From Aphrophora alni (lineage: Eukaryota; Arthropoda; Insecta; Hemiptera; Aphrophoridae), in assembly GCA_963513935.1 (NCBI GenBank), contig OY740765.1, positions 69,164,253 through 69,228,252 on the forward strand: a stretch of DNA of 64,000 nt, given 5' to 3'. Each line of letters opens with the position of its first letter. Within the stretch, counting starts at the first letter, position 1. This document shows positions 50,420 through 61,818 of this stretch, piece after piece. The notes beneath the pieces were generated by a model. It had not been told where the DNA came from. It ran no database searches and saw only the letters and a list, made by a program, of their open reading frames with translations. The translations under genes and the position numbers were made by a program.

Positions 50420-50815
50420 CAAGTGTCCTAAAAGTCCCCCCCTATTATTATTTTTTATTAATGGAAATAGACAGATTTGCTTTGGGGAAAGTTTAGATAA
50501 CCAAAGGAGGAGTTTTTAGGTTAACATTCACAATTCGATTGGTCGCTATGTTGGGTAGGATGAACTTAGAGACCTCTAGTTTGCGCCATTATTCTTATTT
50601 TTAAAAGACCTTTAAAATGAAGTATCACTCAATAGGGGTTGCTATTTAAAATTCTTGACTTACCCCCAAACTACCCTATTTTGGCGGTAAGGGTTGAAAA
50701 TTTCGATACTTCAAAAAACTCCTCCTTTGGTTATCTAAACTTTCCCCAAAGCAAATCTGTCTATTTCTATTAATAAAAATAATAATAGGGGGGGTGGGAC
50801 TTTTAGGACACTTGG
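50420..50815. mobile_element. foldback MITE, ~110-bp arms, TA target
   Basis: Begins CCAAGTGTCCTAAAAGTCCC and ends with its complement (50796-50815), flanked by TA at 50418-50419 and 50816-50817. Arms also share GGTTATCTAAACTTTCCCC. 396 bp, non-coding. Confidence 0.85.
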
Positions 50816-52569
50816 TATACAAGAAGAAGAGTAGCTCACCTATCATTTCGAGTTGAACCGGGCGGCTTTGATGACCTACTGAGAAGAGGCTCCAGTAGCG
50901 AAGGAGTTAGATGGAATCTAAGACGCCATCATAGAAGAAATGGTGTTGGGTGCAAAGTGCAAGCTGAGGTTTTCTGGTATTCACTTTCACCCTGGTATGT
51001 TGGTAGTCAACTGTTTGGACACACAGAGAGCAGAATGAAGAGGAAAACTTCTCACCTTAGAGAAAGAAAGAAGTAGAGATGAGATCTTGAGTGGGAGACA
51101 ACATCTCAAAAGTACAAATGGTGACCATCTTCTTCCCAAGAAGAAAAGAGTGAGACACTAAGAAACTTCTGACCCTATTAAAGATGGTCATACCATCTTC
51201 TATAGATTTGGAAAAATCGCCATTCATGGTCTCAAAAAATTAAGAAAGTAAAGGTGAGGGAAAAGAAGACAAAGGAAGAAATATCAAATCCAACTGTTAG
51301 ACAGAGACCATTGACAGAGAGATTTAGATCGAACTGAGTTCCAGATGATGGAAGAAAGGAGCCTTGGCATTTCCAACCTAACTATTGATGTCATCAGAGA
51401 TGAGGAAGAATATATGTTGCTGTGTGAGGAGGAAGCTGGTACCTCAACTTTACAGGATCAACAGAGTCAGCACTCATCATGGTGGACCAGGTGAACGACC
51501 TTCATGCCAAAGAGTCAACTGCTATCGTGGCAAGGTGGTTCACCAGATTTGAACTGGTAATCATGCAACTACAAGAATTCTGGATTTACAGGAGACAGAT
51601 TATGGGACTGTCGAACGATAACAAGTTAATATGGGATAATATATGTGTAATAATCGCAGAGCTTGATAATGATAAGATGTAATATTAGTTACATGAGTAT
51701 TTCAGAATTAATGATGCGGGACCTGGTGCCATTTCAGGCACACCTGAACACATGATTCACTCACCAAGAAATCGTCATAGCATCTGGGTATTTCTATGGA
51801 GATAGAGACATTTCTTCAGCTGAGCAACTGAGATCATTAAGCTAGTCAAGTATTGCAGAGGAAACAAGACACCACTTAGACTCAGCTGCGATATAAATCC
51901 CCATATTACTATTTGGGGCAACACAGACATAAACACGAGAGGTGAGCCACTGCTTCACTTTACATTAGAATCTAAACTAAATATTTTCAATATGAAGGGC
52001 TCACCTACTTTTCTTAATAGGGTTAAACAGGAGCTAATGAACTTAAACTATCAGAAGGCCAGTTCTCATTGACAAAATCGGAAACTAGAGAGTTTCTAAT
52101 GAACCGTTTCTTTCCGATCATTCAATCATCAGGTTTGACATAGAGGGAATAAGCATAGCAACCACCTCTAGTAGAAACTATGGTGATATGGATTGGAGTA
52201 AATATGTCACCATTCTCAAATGAATATTGACCAGATAAGTTCAAGATTTGTAAATCATCTTGAACTAGAGCAAAAGGTTGAGGACCTAAATGGGGCAATA
52301 ATAGATGCTTAAGAATCTAATTGTGATATGAAAATAAAGAAAAGTAATACAGAAATCATGTGGTGGAACAAACATCTACAAGAACTAAGATGCACCATCC
52401 ACAGACTTTAGAATAAATCCAAACGGACGGGAGAATGGAATAGCTATACTGTGGGACTCACTACTATAACAAGGAAAACTAAAAGGGAAAGCATATTTTA
52501 AGTTCCAAGTCACAGTTAAATAAAATATGAAATTACCCTAAGTCTTGTGACTTCATTTTGGTTACTTCT

Positions 52570-52606
52570 TACTAGTTTCAAGGTCTTAACCCCATCATCA
52601 TAAAAT
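52570..52606 (-). ncRNA. hammerhead-ribozyme-like motif, left arm (box ATGATGA)
   Basis: Minus strand: ATGATGA (52601-52595, first base differs from C), stem II GGGGTT/GACCTT, GAAA (52579-52576), palindrome ACTAGT, A, then AGAA which can pair with TTTT upstream. Confidence 0.5.
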
Positions 52607-52862
52607 ATCTTCGTTCACTTTGAAGAACTCGTCATATATTAAAAACACATTCAATACAAAAACCTACACTGACACAAAAACACATCAATATGAACTCGTC
52701 TGGCACTGTGGGCTCTGTCATATCTATCGGAGTACTGTACTATAGATATGACAGAGCACACAACAGTGCCAGACAAGCTCATATTGATGTTTTTGTGTCA
52801 GTGTATGTTTTTGTATTGAATGTGTTTTTAATATATGACGAGTTCTTCAAAGTGAACGAAGA

Positions 52863-52904
52863 TATTATCTGATGATGGGGTTATGACCTTGAAACTAATA
52901 AGAA
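52863..52904 (+). ncRNA. hammerhead-ribozyme-like motif, right arm
   Basis: CTGATGA (52869-52875), stem II GGGGTT/GACCTT, GAAA (52891-52894). Here the stem III word is ACTAAT rather than the palindromic ACTAGT of the left arm. Each arm carries a different single lesion. Confidence 0.5.
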
Positions 52905-54130
52905 GTAACCAAAATGAAGTTGCAAGACAGACTTTAAGGTAATTTAATATTTTATAAAAGGGAAAGCTTCAGGAAATTCTGTAATAACATGGAATCCATC
53001 CCTGCTACAACCAGGTTATGTAAAGCTATGGAAAAAAGTAAAGTCAAGCCCTCGATAGGACGTCAAAGGACGGATGGCAGCTACACGGAAGAAGAAGATC
53101 AGCTTTTCTCTTACTGAAGACTCATTTTTCCGACAGCAGGCCAGATGATAAGTTGGACACTAATCTAGTACTCTGTAGGCCCAGGAAAGAAGAACGCAAA
53201 GTAGCAAAACCAATCATGACCCCGCAGAAAATGAAGTGGGTCACAGACTCTTTTCAGTCATTCAAATTGCTGGGGGTTGATGGTATTTCTACCTCTTCTG
53301 TGGAGAGGAACGGAGATCTTGTTACATTTAGTAAAACAAGCGAAGAATAGTGTTGCTACTGGTTACATTCCAAGAACCTAGAGAAGAGAGAGAGTCACAT
53401 TCATCCCTAAGATTGGAAGAAAAGATGCTACTTCACCAAATCGTCCAGGCTGATCAGTCTAACATATTTTATGTAAAAAGCAATGGAAAAGACCGTAGAT
53501 AATTATATCAGAACAGGAATTCTGGAGAGCGTGCCCTTGCACCCACATCAACACGCTTATAAGGTGGGAAGATCCATAAACACCACTCCTTTAGACCTGA
53601 CAAAGATCATCCAGAAAACACTTGATGAGAAAGTAGTCGTACGTACATTCATTGACAGTGAAGGTTCATTTGACAATACCTCTCATGATGTTGTGAAAAG
53701 ATCACTGGAAAGAAAGGGAGTCGACAGTATAACATTCAGATGGATGTGCAACTTACTGTCTACAAGAAAATTTGAGACTAAATTGGGAGAAAGAACCATT
53801 TGAGTCAGTACAGTTAGGAAATGTTCACATGGAGCGGTCCTGTCACCTTTGATGTGAAACCTGGACATAGACGAACTACTTGAGGAATTAACTGAGAAGG
53901 GCCTGAACTGTTTCGATTATGGATATCATCATTATAGACAGAAGAAAAGTTGAAAGCACCCTTGTGACCTGCTACAAAATGGAAATACAATCAGATGGTG
54001 CATCTCAATAGGTTTGAGTATAAAAAAATTGACAACCACCTTAGTACCATTTACCAGGTACTTGCCAACCTGAGAGCTACCGGTTTAGATGAAGTACAAT
54101 TAGAATGGAAAATAGAGGTCAAATATTTAA

Positions 54131-56285
54131 CCCTCCAGGTGGTGCATGTTAATGTGTCTTAAAAATTCTTCGTTCGTTAAAAAATTAATAAAATATATTA
54201 TTTGTATACAAAACCTAACTTATAAGATATCATTTTTCTCAGAAAGATGCATAGAATTTATCTATGTAATAAAAAAATAAATTTTTGAAACGGTTTTGGA
54301 GTAAGTGTGTTAGATGTCAAAAATGATATTAACTAATTTTCAGAAAAATCTGTATCACCCAAAATCAATAGCTTACTACCTATTTCTAAGATATACACAA
54401 TTTTTGTGTATTATTTGTGAATATATTTAGGAAAAAAATATATAAATTTGTTACATTTTAAAAATGTAAAAAATTATTTTACGTAAAAACTGAATTTTCT
54501 CTTTATTTTTTTAAAAAAAACATTAAAAATAGTAAAATATATTTTATACAGAACTTCTATATATAATTATTCCAGAAAGGTGCATAGAATGTAGGTGTGT
54601 AGTGAAACAAAAGTTAGATGTATCAAATTTGGAGTTTTTTGGTCAAATACCAAAAAATCTAAGAGTAACAGAGCAGAAATTTCATTTTGTAACAGAGCAG
54701 AAATGGTGATCAAAAACATACTAATACATTTTTTGCAATTTTTTCAACCATTTGTTGAGATTTCTAATATATTTGTGAATATATTTAGGGGAAAAAAATA
54801 ATAATATGTTACATTTCCTAAATAAAAATGACGATTTTTCAAAAATTTGTATTCTGACGCTTGAGGTTAGGTTTGAACTCTTGACATTTAGGCGTAATTA
54901 GTAACTTCCTAAAGCTAGGCCTAAGACAAAATCATTAGATTTTACTAAGACAATATACTTTACAAAGAATAACACACATATTCACTTGTATACTCATATA
55001 AAACACTAAATATAAGAAAATATGCATATAGCCTAAACTTACTATTTTTATTTATAGGTTATTCCATATACACACTCGAAATTCACTCAAAAACAAACTT
55101 TAGAAATAAAAACACATATATTGTAACTTGTATATACAATTTATATACAATTTGTATACACAAACCTTCAAAATAAAAGAAATAGTAAATATATTACACA
55201 AATGCCACGCCCTTTTGCGTCTAATTGCACTGTGAAAGATTGACTGGAAATGGAGGAACTTTGGATCAAAATAGCTTCCCTAATTTTCAATGCACAAATA
55301 TTTAACACACACAAAATTAAAGATTGAAACCTCGTCTTTAGAATGATGTAAAATACATCAGTAAAATCTATGATGTCAATGTAGAAATATGGAATAGCGT
55401 CTAAATACTCCAAGTCAAGAGTAGGATCAAAATATTCAGTAAGCCACATCGTAGACTGTATATAACTCGTAAACTATAAAACTTAGGATGATTTCGTCTT
55501 CATAGTTCGAAAGAGGAAGAAAAATACTATATAATATTGTCAACTTGTAACATTTGGACAAGTTTTACCATTTAGAAAAAATATATGAACATATAGGTGA
55601 TATTTTCTATATAAAACTCGCCGCGGCCAGTTGTCGCAACCTAGCGTTATGAACCTCAACTTCAGTCAAGTCTTGTTTTACTATTTAACGCAAGTTTAAT
55701 TTTTCTAAACCTGGTTATGAAAGATTGAAAGATTACCTTTTCAATGGTATAGAATACATTTCGATAATATAATATCTACTAGGATAAAAGTTGAATTGCA
55801 AAAAATGTAATTTTTAGCGTGTAAAATAGCGTTAAAATTCTTGATTTGGTTTAATTTTTATATAATAAAAACTATACTAGTTGGAAACATTTGAAAAAGA
55901 CGGTTTTGAAGAGAAAGACGCGATCTATCAAGCAGTGTTAGGTTATAACTGACTGACAGTAATTTGGAAATAAGAAAAATAGGCAAACGAGACGAATGTT
56001 TTGTTTAAAACTTGTTGACGTAAAACTTTGACGTTTCGCATGAAAACTATGCGAACTTCGCCAATTTTTGGAATATTATTTATAACGTTTTGTGGTATTT
56101 TTTTTGCATGATATGCATCTACGGAACATTAGCTTTCCAACGGTATTTTATTTATTGCGATGGGACAATTTTAAGTGGGCGTAACGTTGAATGGCAAAAT
56201 ACGTGTTTTTTAGTTGGTGAATAGAGCCGTGACTAACGAAGTGACCACTTTTAAGGCAAAAAGTGGTCGATCACCAGTTGGAGGG
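54131..56285 (-). mobile_element. non-autonomous piggyBac family copy inside the LINE
   Basis: TTAA at 54127-54130 and 56286-56289; ends CCCTCCAGGTGGTGCATG and, from the right, CCCTCCAACTGGTGATCG. The interior matches the other family copies (AACCTAACTTATAAGATAT near 54209; AAAACTATACTAG region near 55870). Orientation is inverted relative to the 26616-30158 copy. No coding sequence. The insertion falls exactly between EVKYL and RLILDKK of the LINE RT. Confidence 0.85.
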
Positions 56286-56529
56286 TTAAGGCTGATCCTA
56301 GATAAAAAGCTGCTATGGAAAAGGGATGTAGAAGTTACAGTCAGTAGAGCCATTTCTGCCTTAATTGTGTGCTGGAGAATAGCAGGGAAAGCATGGAGAT
56401 GTCACCCGCAGATCATCACAAATGGGGCAGTGGCATAGGATAGCAAAACCAAGTCGAGCTCAACAAGGTCACTTGATCAAGTAACAGTGGCATGCATTTG
56501 CTTAACAGAGTGAATGATATCGTTCCCCA

Positions 56530-57350
56530 CAGTTTAAAGAGTAAAGTATTCAAAGACCTACCCCTGTGAACTATGAAAGTGCTCAAAGAAAAAAATTCAT
56601 TACGAAGATGCCAAAATTCCTGTGGGTATGTTACATCATAAAATGGGAAATATAAGATTTCTCTTTCTAAAAAGTGTGCATCGAAATGGTAGCCATCCTC
56701 AAGAGGTAATATTAAGAACCTAAAACGTTTTATGATACAATTAGTGCTATTAAGTATCCTGTCAATTTGTAATACCACACCCTTTTTAAATGTATCAATA
56801 AAAAAAAAATATATATCTTTTAAAATCACCTGTTTCTTTGGCTCACCTTATATATTGCTTTCATTCATGTCTCTACTTTTCTACATTTTATATTTGTTAT
56901 TTTTAGTTATGGTTTTAGAGGTTTTGTTCTTTCTATCATTGTTATCACTTTTCTATATTTATATTTCATTTTTTTAAGGTTCCATTATTTATATTTTTCA
57001 TGTTTCTGTGTTGTATTTATAATACTCTTTTTTTCAGTAATTTTAATTTTTATCCATTTATATAATTCATGTTTCAAGTTTGTGGTATAGTTTATTTGTT
57101 TCATATATCGGTATAGTTATTTGTATACGTATATAGTTTTCCTCTGTGTACAAATTTGACAATTTTTCTCTATTCAATTCTTTTGTATTTCTCTTTATAT
57201 ATAGTTTTTCCATATACATAGTTATTTATATTTTTTTTTCTGCATTAAAATTTGATTTTATTTCTGTACTTTTTTTCATTTTTGTTATAATTTGATTTTT
57301 CATGTTTCTCTGTTGTATACATTTTTAAAAAATATATAAAGATATTTACA
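56530..57350. other. AT-rich sequence, no gene recognised
   Basis: T-rich, with open frames of low complexity that look like chance. A decayed hammerhead-like word (TTGAGGATGGCTACC, minus strand near 56705) is present. Confidence 0.4.
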
Positions 57351-58171
57351 AGATTCATCCGGAAAATAAAGAACGATTGCACATCACGTTCGGCATCGGT
57401 CCCCTACCACTGCGATATCATGCTTACCAGTTAGTTCCATCTTCCGCCTCAATGTGAGCAGAGTTTCATTAATCATGTCAGTTTACTGTATAACCTTTTA
57501 AAATCTCGGCTCCAATCAAAAATCCCGACAAATGTGAAGTGCGTAGTATGATTCGGTTTCTGAATGCACAAATTTTCTGCCTATCGAAATATTTAGGAAA
57601 ATATCACATGTGTATGGTGATAACGCAATGAAGGAGTGTCCATTTGGTCATTTTTGTCATATTGGATCAAAAATCCAAGGGCTGCTCCTATCTGTATAGT
57701 CTTGTGAACTACAATCAAAACTTTTAGTACCTACTGAACACATATTTCAGTAGGTACTAAAATACTACCTACCTTTTTAAAGTCAAGGTGCTCTGTCACT
57801 ATTTCATGTAGGAGATCTTGAAATTTGTGGGATTGATTCATGTAAGGTGTTCAAAGTGAAACGCCGGTTTTCCTGAATTTTTCTTTCAATTCATCCGTAA
57901 TGAGTGATGGCCTCAAACTTTCAATAGGCTGAACATTTTAATATTTGTGCATTCTGAAAATGAATCATACTACGCACTTCACATTTGTTGGGATTTTTGA
58001 TTGGGGCTGCGATTTTGAAAGGTTACAGAACAAACAGACGTGACCACACAACAACGAAACTCTGTCCACACTGAGGCGGGAGAAAGAGCTAGCTGGTACA
58101 CATGGTATGCAGCAGTGGGGGACCAACGTCAAACGTGATCCGCAATTGTTCAATACTTTCTGGATGACCCT
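57351..58171. mobile_element. palindromic element with ~240-bp arms, mariner-like ends
   Basis: The left arm starts GATTCATCCGGAAAATAAAG and the right arm ends with the complement of GGTCATCCAGAAAGTATTG. Arms share CAAATGTGAAGTGCGTAGTA. The ends resemble mariner-type terminal repeats, but no transposase sequence is present. Confidence 0.7.
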
Positions 58172-58780
58172 CGCATATATATTTTTCTTCTGCGTTTTAA
58201 TTTTACATTTTGTTTATATTTTAAGTTTTCATGTTTCTCTGTTGTAATAATTTTGTTCTTTTTATTAAATAGAGTTACATTTCATATCTAATTATATATT
58301 TCATGTTTTGTTCATTTCTCTTTTTGTGTCATCTATGTTTATTTTATTTTTTAAATTTCATTTTTAACTGTGCTATTATTTTTATTTTTGTTTTTTGAGA
58401 TGGGGAGTTTGTTATCAATCCTTTTAATTCCTTGATTAGGTTTTTTTTTGGAAGGGGAGTAGGGAAGAAAATATTTCTTGCTTTGGGTTTAATTTAATTT
58501 CAGTCTTGGACAAACTGACCAATATATATTATATGTATGGTCATTGGTTTTTATCAGTTCCTTAATTATTTAGTAATCAATTGAAATAAGATATAAACAC
58601 TCATATTATTGTTGTTACTTGTCTGACTGTAATAATATTGATCTTGAACTATAAATCATTGGCTTTATTATGATAGGATTAGACTTGGGAAGTGTGGCCA
58701 AATTTCTTCCATGGAGCTATCTGGTTTAAGCATTGACCTTGTCCTTGATTTTGTAGTAGATTAGTGCCAAGGTTTTTGTA
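58172..58780. other. AT/T-rich sequence, no gene recognised
   Basis: No domain or TIR seen. Confidence 0.4.
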
Positions 58781-58784
58781 CATG

Positions 58785-58830
58785 TAACAATTGAAGATGA
58801 TGATTTAATCACTGAAACATCATCTTGCTG
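58785..58830 (+). ncRNA. hammerhead-like motif (box TTGAAGA)
   Basis: TTGAAGA (58791-58797), a short stem II around TGATTTAATCAC, and GAAA (58814-58817). The upstream GTTTTTGTACATG and downstream CATCATCTTG match the pair at 61.4-61.5 kb, so they form one family. The box has T for the first C, and stem III is not a palindrome. Confidence 0.4.
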
Positions 58831-60403
58831 CTAATAAAGTCTTTGTTGTGCACTTTCTTATTTGGTGATTGGAATTTGAACAAGAGTTGGTCATTACAAG
58901 TGGACTATGTTAGTAGCATATGTTTTAAAGAAATGAATCTAGGACTTTGTAAATGTTAGCCTCTGTAAATACAAGATAATTGCATTTCTTTGTTGGTCTC
59001 TAAAGCTCTGACTTTGTAAATTTCTGTCTAAGAGGCTAGAAATTTGACATGCAAATGCAAGTTGCTGAAAGGTTCACAACAGAATGTTTACTCGGAATAT
59101 ATTTCCTAATATATTGTCACAAACTCCAGATTTCAACTATTTTGATTAATCAACATCTGTAGTTTGATTTGTTAATACAAGAGGTAATGTTTGGGAAGGT
59201 TAAACATTTATTCTATTTTTGTTTTAAAGACAAAAATCTTCACGGTCAACTACATCTGATAGAGAAGATGAAAAAAAAGAGATCTAACCCAAGATTATAT
59301 GAAGGTGTAGGCTCCTCCTCAGTATTGCTACACCCATGCTTACTATAAGTAACACTAAGATGTTGTTTATTATATATTAATCTCCTAAAGCTTAAATAGA
59401 TTATAAACCTTTAATACATAATCCTTTGTCAAAGTTGTCGCTACATCTACGACAATATAAAATTAAATCTAAAAAGATGGGTCAACTCTTTAAAGTACTC
59501 ACTGATTAGTAATTAGTAATAATGAGTCATTGTCGAGAGGCTTAAAACAATTATTTTCCATAGTAAGATCTGCCTGATGGAATATTTTAATCCTACTATT
59601 TACTACGTTTCTTTTAAATATTTTTAAAATTTTATTATCATTTCACCGTTTTCATTAATCTAGCCTACACCACTGGGAAAAAATACAAAACTTAGGCATC
59701 TTAGTTTAGGTAGACTCTATTTTTTAGTGTTATTACTCCCCCTCCCCCTGCCTGGGAGGAGCGGTGGCAGGTCAACTCAAATATCTCAAAAGCAGAGGAG
59801 GTCATGTGATCAGTCATTATAAATATCTTGATGAGTAGAAAAATCGGTGAAAATAACAACATAATTCTGTTGAGTCAATCCAAAAATACAGCCTTAAAAT
59901 TAGTTATTTTTTAAAATTCTTCAGAAGTTAAAAGTTTCAAATTATTATTTTATGTTCAAATTGGCTTTATGAAACTACTACAAAAAGAACATTAAATCCC
60001 AATATTTATGTGCGTGTTAAAAGCAGATCGACACTTTATATGAAAAATATGCTCTATTTTAAACTTTGACTGGTTGCCATTTTGAATTGGTTCAACAAAA
60101 TTATGTTTTCTTTTCACTATTTTTTTGTTATACATAAAGACCTTGAAAATGACGTACTTTACAACCTTCCTAACCATTTAAAATATTTGAATTGACTTCT
60201 CCTACAGCTACTAAGTCCCTTAGTAGGAGAGTTAAAAGTTATATCATAAAACAGAGTTTATACCCAAACTAATATTCTCAAAGTTTCTTTTTTAAATTTA
60301 AATTATTCCACTCCACCCTCCTTTACTCATTCCCTTTAATCACTAAACCAAGGAAATGAATATAGTTATATTCAAGCATAGTTACATTTGAATACTAACT
60401 TAC

Positions 60404-60487
60404 CTTCGAGTTACTAGATTCTTTGTGTTTTATCTTTTCTTTGTCAATAACAGGAGGTGAATGATTTCCTAAAAGAGCTTTCAACTT
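60404..60487 (-). CDS. ATF-2-like bZIP factor, upstream exon (28 codons)
   Basis: An 84-base minus-strand exon between TTTCAG (above 60487) and CGAAG|GTAAGT at 60404/60403, a strong donor. It encodes KLKALLGNHSPPVIDKEKIK then HKESSNSK. KLKALL…HSPPV matches the KLKAALTxxHPPV segment that lies upstream of the basic region in ATF-2/ATF-7. It is in phase 0 with the 48472-48593 exon, giving an intron of about 11.8 kb filled with the transposons at 48.8-58.2 kb. Function as for the downstream exon: a nuclear transcription factor of the CRE-binding group. The match is short, so the paired exon provides most of the confidence. Confidence 0.75.
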
Positions 60488-60859
60488 CTGAAATCAAATC
60501 AGATGAAATTTTACTTTAAACACAAATTAATATATAAAATAATATGTAACAGCAAAATTAAATAGTTTTCAGTCGATCTCTCAACAAAGTGGTTTGGTTA
60601 AATAAATAATAATGATAAGACATTAGGAACATTACGAACTATAATTATTTCTTCTATTTATCCAACAACGATTATGGAGACATTTGTAATAAACAAATTC
60701 AAAACATTGGCCCGCAAAACAAGGTTATCGAAAAAGTTACAGAGATTTAAAAAAATCATTACTCCACAATGGTTTACTATATTGGAATGATTTTAGCATT
60801 CAAATATGAAGAAATGTTGTAAATTTGTTCATCATATGAAAAACGGTGAATTCGTGGCT

Positions 60860-61345
60860 TTCTTATGTGCAATGAGCTGTACACTAACCCTGCTGGCCGC
60901 TGTTTGGTTATCGAGATTGTATCTTGTGTTAAGAACCATAAAAAGTTAATTATTTGTTGGAGTTCGTTGTTACGGTTATCAAACACTACAATCCAAAATG
61001 TCCTCTCTAAACGTTTGGACCTGCATGCATATAAAATTCACCTAAAGCAAGAGTGGAAGCAGATGATCACCCTAAATTTATTGATTTTGAGTGTTCAATG
61101 CATACACTGAAATCGATTACAACCCGAATTTCTAAAAACAGTTTGTTTTTTCCACAGATGAAGCCACTTTTCACATCAACAGATGTATTACCTGTCACAA
61201 TTGTACAATTTGGGGATTATAACAACCAAATAAATACATTCACGATTTAGCAAAAGTAAATGTATAGTGCAAGTTATCTCATCAAAAAGTTTTAGGCTCC
61301 TTCCTGTTCAAGGAGAAAACAATTAAAGAGACCATTTAACTAGAT
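60860..61345 (+). pseudogene. mariner/IS630-type transposase fragment, disrupted
   Basis: Frames read TIQNVLSKRLDLHAYKIHLK (end of the DNA-binding part), then, after frame changes, DDHPKFIDF, FSTDEATFHINRC (catalytic Asp in the DE motif) and NCTIWG. LAKVNV-CKLSHQKVLGSF (with a stop in place of Trp) and LFKEKTIKETI follow. This pattern (SDEATFH…WG…VNVWCALxxxxxxGPFFF) is that of an insect mariner-like group. The first Asp is present; the remaining catalytic acid region is cut off by the element at 61.4 kb. Confidence 0.7.
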
Positions 61346-61394
61346 ACACAAGCACCAAATGAACGAAAACAGAATTTTCCATAAAAACCACTTT

Positions 61395-61545
61395 ATTTGT
61401 ACAATAAAAATACAAGATGATGTTTTCAATGACTATGTCATCATCCTCAGTTGCCACATGTACAGTCACAGTTTATTGTCAGTAGGGTTTTTGTGCACAT
61501 GGTAATTGAGGATGATGACCTAGTTATTGAAACGTTGTTTTATTA
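61395..61545. mobile_element. inverted pair of hammerhead-like motifs (Penelope-type ends)
   Basis: The left (minus) copy has CTGAGGA (61450-61444), stem II ATGAC-ATA-GTCAT and GAAA (61427-61424). The right (plus) copy has TTGAGGA (61506-61512), ATGAC/GTTAT and GAAA (61529-61532). Only about 30 bp of the arms remain similar. Confidence 0.55.
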
Positions 61546-61818
61546 ATTTATTTTTCCTTATTGCTCAATACAACAACTACAGGGAAACATATAATAATAC
61601 CTTATATAATATCAATAAACAAAACACAACAGCAACAACAAATCAAACACATCAATAATACATATATAATACAATCAATCAATACAACTAATGGAAAAAT
61701 GTTTCCTTTTACTAATATATTAAAATTAATATATTTTTATAAAAGTATTAATTTAACTACCTAAGAGGATGAAAGAACACTAAACCACAGCCTCAAGAAA
61801 CTTCCCAAATGAGTAATA

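Larger units (their letters stand above)
52493..52955. mobile_element. Penelope-type foldback with 12-bp target duplication
   Basis: A 463-bp near-perfect inverted repeat (centre about 52728) flanked by AAAAGGGAAAGC at 52481-52492 and 52956-52967. It interrupts the LINE: KRES before the insertion and RESFRKFCNNME after it read as one frame. Each arm ends in a hammerhead-like motif. Confidence 0.85.
50840..56515 (+). pseudogene. I/R1-group LINE (endonuclease and RT), split by two insertions
   Basis: A single plus-strand LINE reads through two insertions. Endonuclease: ITIWGNTDINTRG (about 51910) to SNEPFLSDHSIIRFDIEG (52097-52150, SDH motif). Linker: MWWNKHLQELR. RT: MTPQKMKWVTDSFQSFKLLG (53217), FIPKIGRKDATS, HQHAYKVGRSINTTPLDLTK, TFIDSEGSFDNTSHDVV (53646), NLDIDELLEELTEKGL (53857). 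The catalytic YADD region near 53925 is deleted. EVKYL at 54115 and RLILDKKLLWKRDVE at 56289 are the two sides of a piggyBac insertion. The reading fades after 56440. Sequence before about 51480 may be ORF1 but has no recognisable domain. RNase H is missing. Confidence 0.8.

Noticed and set aside
56416..56829. 137-codon minus-strand open frame
   Set aside because: No recognisable domain; it overlaps the LINE end and T-rich sequence and contains a decayed repeat word.
59221..59345. Short open block after TTTTAAAG that might be an exon
   Set aside because: About 40 codons without a convincing donor or family match; likely chance.
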